Shown: piece by piece, positions 36,910-39,396 of the stretch
How the letters are laid out: each line of letters opens with the position of its first letter
Position numbering within the stretch: position 1 is the stretch's first letter
Assembly (NCBI GenBank): GCA_958430865.1
Contig: CAUDNR010004149.1
Location: 3,337 to 42,732 of the forward strand
DNA: 39,396 nt
Source of the DNA: Entrophospora sp. SA101
Taxonomy: Eukaryota > Glomeromycota > Glomeromycetes > Entrophosporales > Entrophosporaceae
Reading direction: 5' to 3'
Made by a program: the position numbers and the translations under genes
The notes under the pieces: model-generated
The model's input: the letters and a program-made list of their open reading frames with translations, nothing else
Databases searched by the model: none
Told to the model about the DNA's origin: nothing

Positions 36910-37251
36910 TTATGAAGCCATAAAATTTTTAAAAATCTTTTCTGCTCGTAAATCTTTTTGGAGGTAGCCTTTGGGGGTGAAAAAAACTCCTTCTTTGGCT
37001 AATTTCTTTTTTTTGATATTTAGTTCTTTTCCGCGATAACCACCAAGAAAAAAATTTGTTTCAATCACCCGGTGGCAAGGAACTACTGCGGAAGCAAAAG
37101 GATTCTTTCGTAAAGCTTGCCCTACTGCTCGGGGAGAACTCCGCAAAATTTCGGCAATTTTTTTGTAAGTTGAAACATAGCCGGGGGGTATTTGGGTACA
37201 AAGTTGGTAAACTTGAAACTGAAATTTAGTGAATTCTTTTTGCTTATCCAT
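36910..37251 (-). CDS. ogt: Methylated-DNA-protein cysteine methyltransferase
   Basis: 113 residues, the size of the minimal C-terminal domain of MGMT/Ogt, which removes O6-alkyl groups from guanine. The helix-turn-helix with arginine finger (SSPRAVGQALRKNP) and the acceptor motif PCHRV with Cys59 are present, so it is likely active and not an alkyltransferase-like protein (which has Trp in this place). ATG 37251 was chosen at MDKQKEFTKFQFQVY; an upstream in-frame start at 37278 adds nine residues. Confidence 0.92.
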   Translation of the reverse strand: MDKQKEFTKFQFQVYQLCTQIPPGYVSTYKKIAEILRSSPRAVGQALRKNPFASAVVPCHRVIETNFFLGGYRGKELNIKKKKLAKEGVFFTPKGYLQKDLRAEKIFKNFMAS

Positions 37252-37356
37252 GTTATGTAATTTAGTTTTTAATAGCATTTTTTCTAAACTAACCTCTGAA
37301 CCAAGAGCAATTTTTATTATTTCGCAGCAAAAAAAGCCTAAGTTTCAATCATTATT

Positions 37357-39174
37357 TTAATATCTATAATACATTCCTGCTGACTTGTCTTTTCCTTTTA
37401 TGCGCAGCATTTCCTTGAGGAATTTACTCATTTCTTTTTGTTGGAGACCCTGGGCTCGGTTATATTCAAATGTATATTTTATCGCTTTTTTGAAATCTTC
37501 ATTATTGATAGCTTTTCTTCCCCGCGAATAGGCAATGGCCGGCGCCTCTTTGTAAATTATTTTTCTGATGTCGGCTCCGACAAATAAAGGACGAGGAGGA
37601 ACTTCTTCTTCGTCAAATACTTTTATTCTTTTCATTCTTCCTGTTTTCTCATCAAATTCTCGACCTCCAACTAATTCGTTTGGGTCTATTTCGTACTCTT
37701 TATTTTCGGTGATTTCTTTAAAAATAAAAGCTGAAAATTCTTTCACAAAAACTGCCTTATCTTTGTTGCCAAAAAGCCCGGGTCCATCTGGGTGAACTTC
37801 GTCATAAAATGAGTTTAGAGTGGTTTCAACAATATCTTTTAATTCATCTTTTTCCGGAAAAGTAATTAATAATTTTTTGCCAAATCTTTCCGAACGAAAG
37901 AGAGCTAAATCAATTTGTTCGGCTTTGTTAGTAGCGGCTATAATAGTAATGCCCAGATATTTTTTCTTATCAATCCCATCCATAATGGTGTTTCATTCTG
38001 TGCATTTTTCCCTACTTTCTTCGCCCTCGCTCATTTTTTCGAATTCGTCAATAAATAAAATACAGGGTTCGCCTTTGGTTTCTTTAACTACTCCGCTCAG
38101 AAACAGTTTTATCCTTTCCTCTTTTTCTTTTCGGTCTTTACCAGCAAATTGTCCACCAGTCGCGTAAGCAAAGAAAGAACCCGAATCCTTGGCTACCGCT
38201 TGGGCTAGTAAAGTTTTGCCAGTGCCGGGTGGACCATAAAGGAGCACATGTTCGGGTTCGATGGGAAATTTTTTGTTTTTTCTCTTTTCTTTAATTAATG
38301 CTACGTTTAACTTCAATCTGTCTTTGGCAACTTTTAAGCCGCCAATTTGGCTTCAAGTAGTTTTAACATCTTGGGAATCAATAATATATTTTTTTCTTTC
38401 TTCGGCCGCTTGCTTTTTGGCTTCTTCCTCTTGGGCCTGTTTCTTTCTCGCTTCGTTTTCGCCCGACAAAATATCTCCAATTGCCGTGTCCGGAAACTGT
38501 TTGCCCTTTTGGTATCTATTTCAGAAAAATCCAACACTCGCCACCACTAATACCAGAGCCAAAAACTTTTGCCAAGTAAAGAAAGTTCTTTCTCGAAATT
38601 GAACATTAGTTTGGGGCAAATAGTCTTTGAATTTATTAGCCATTAAATAATCTTGTAAAGTTTGCTTATGCGAATGGAGAATAAAAGCAATTTGTTTAGT
38701 GTTTTTTTCTTTACTTTTTAAAGCAATCATTCCCTTTAAAGAAACATAAGAAGAACCCCGAAAGCCAGTTATTTCTAAATTATCAATTTTTTCTACGGTG
38801 TAGTTAGTTTTTTCATCTAATGAATAGTTTTTGTTTTGAAAGATTTGGTCTTGCTGACTAGCTGGAATTTCAATTCTAACTAACCATTCAACTAATTTTC
38901 CGGAAAGATAAAAGTAGGTGAATATTAAAGCAAAAACAAAACCAATTACTAAAGCGATGCTTAACAAAGTATCAACATTTTTTGTGCTTCATTCGCGAAC
39001 ATACATTCTAAATACCTGGGTGGGAGTTTGCTTAGAAAACATATACTCTGACTTCCAAATTAGCCAAGCCAAGAATCCTCCTCCGATATAACGGAGCAAT
39101 TTTATCGATCTGACAACTCAGACATTACCGAATAAGGCAATTTTGATTTTATTGATTTGATTACTTAAACTCAT
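37357..39174 (-). CDS. FtsH-like membrane AAA+ ATPase without protease domain
   Basis: 605 residues. There are membrane segments near 30-45 and 70-95 (LLSIALVIGFVFALIFTYFY), an extracytoplasmic-looking domain, another helix (FLALVLVVASVGFFW, about 200-215), then the AAA module. Walker A is GPPGTGKT (about 312), Walker B is CILFIDEFEKM (about 370), and the second region of homology contains RSERFGKKLLITFP (about 424). The lid (FVGADIRKIIYKEAPAIAY) matches FtsH. The protein then ends, with no HEXXH zinc motif, so the M41 peptidase is missing. It may act as an unfoldase or pair with a separate peptidase. It reads on after a (CT)11 tract upstream. Confidence 0.85.
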
Positions 39175-39238
39175 ATAAGGATTTTTAGCACTTTTTATTT
39201 GCCCTAATTCCCCCTTTTTTTTTTTTTACAAAATTTAA

Positions 39239-39260
39239 CTCTCTCTCTCTCTCTCTCTCT
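39239..39260. repeat. (CT)11 tract between divergent genes
   Basis: Eleven CT units lie 64 bases upstream of the FtsH-like start and about 55 bases upstream of the FIRLYAK reading frame, in a position where length changes could alter promoter spacing for either gene. A T13-like run lies beside it. Confidence 0.95.
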
Positions 39261-39313
39261 TGGTTTTTCATATAAATTACACCAATTTTTATTTGCTTAA
39301 AAGGAGACACATT

Positions 39314-39376
39314 TTGTTAAATTTTATGCGACTTTTCATTCGTCTATATGCAAAAAACATATGAACGAAAAAGTAA
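39314..39376 (+). CDS. FIRLYAK leader ORF, copy 2, closed by frameshift
   Basis: AAGGAGA at 39301-39307 lies seven bases before TTG 39314, with an in-frame ATG at 39326. The frame MLNFMRLFIRLYAKNIWTKK stops at 39376. With five As instead of six at 39352-39357, it would read FIRLYAKTYERKSKSALW and stay open to the window edge, matching the copy at 16597-16791. The gene is therefore either frameshifted or switched off by the A tract. The rest lies outside the window. Confidence 0.45.
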
Positions 39377-39396
39377 ATCAGCTCTCTGAGCCTCTC

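Noticed and set aside
38334..38602. Frames on both strands inside the AAA ATPase gene
   Set aside because: They are out of frame with a gene whose motifs are clear and do not resemble proteins on their own.
1..39396. CRISPR arrays, rRNA genes, insertion sequences and riboswitches
   Set aside because: I looked for regularly spaced repeats, rRNA signatures, transposase motifs with inverted ends and conserved leader structures and saw none that could be supported.

Overview
The window looks like a scaffold from a wall-less bacterium of the Mollicutes. The sequence is very AT-rich. UGA is read as tryptophan in nearly every gene: for example, the ProRS motif LWQEGH is written with TGA, and the TsaE EWPE and CysRS regions behave the same way. 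Two runs of ten Ns mark assembly joins. Several things together resemble the published picture of mycoplasma-related endobacteria of arbuscular mycorrhizal fungi (Candidatus Moeniiplasma): scattered ribosomal-protein genes, a leucine-rich-repeat protein, many lineage-specific coiled-coil or membrane proteins, and a phage-type recombinase. That placement is an inference, not a demonstration. Coordinates below read through TGA.

Layout. 0-4 kb: an unknown partial gene, an unknown acidic protein converging on tatD, then a minus-strand operon of a membrane-anchored protein, a free-standing GatB C-terminal domain, tsaE and tatD. 4-8 kb: a small membrane protein with proS; cysS overlapping another small membrane protein; a free-standing ValRS C-terminal domain. 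8-12 kb: a broken type III restriction-modification locus with an intact mod, inserted genes, and a res stump fused to a coiled coil and membrane anchor. 12-15 kb: rpsI, a DEAD-box helicase, a GatB that lacks its tail, and tRNA-fMet plus tRNA-Leu(CAA). 15-19 kb: a gene-poor stretch, a gap, partial folC, a second tRNA-fMet plus tRNA-Leu(UAA), a membrane coiled-coil gene and rlmB. 19-23.5 kb: tyrS, rpsB, RNase J and a membrane-anchored protein, all on the minus strand, then tRNA-Arg(GCG). 23.6-25 kb: a phage-like patch with an ERF single-strand annealing protein. 25-26.2 kb: rplF, rpsH and tRNA-Trp. 26.5-27.9 kb: an unknown operon with a two-pass membrane protein. 28-33 kb: rplW, rplD, an LRR coiled-coil gene, an rplF remnant, a HIT protein, folA and an unknown gene. 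33-39.4 kb: ymdB, a CPBP protease whose start codon is followed by a CT tract, hisS behind a membrane-anchored paralogue, ogt, and an FtsH-like AAA ATPase without a protease domain.

Three themes recur. First, domains usually fused in one protein are missing or stand alone: GatB is split over 11 kb, the ValRS tail is its own gene, TyrRS lacks its S4 domain, and the FtsH-like protein stops after the AAA module. Second, almost every conserved operon contains a lineage-specific gene, usually with one transmembrane helix and usually in first place, overlapping or within a few bases of the housekeeping gene. Third, (GA/CT)9-11 tracts occur four times: in or beside membrane-protein genes and next to rlmB and hisS. 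They look able to switch expression by slippage.
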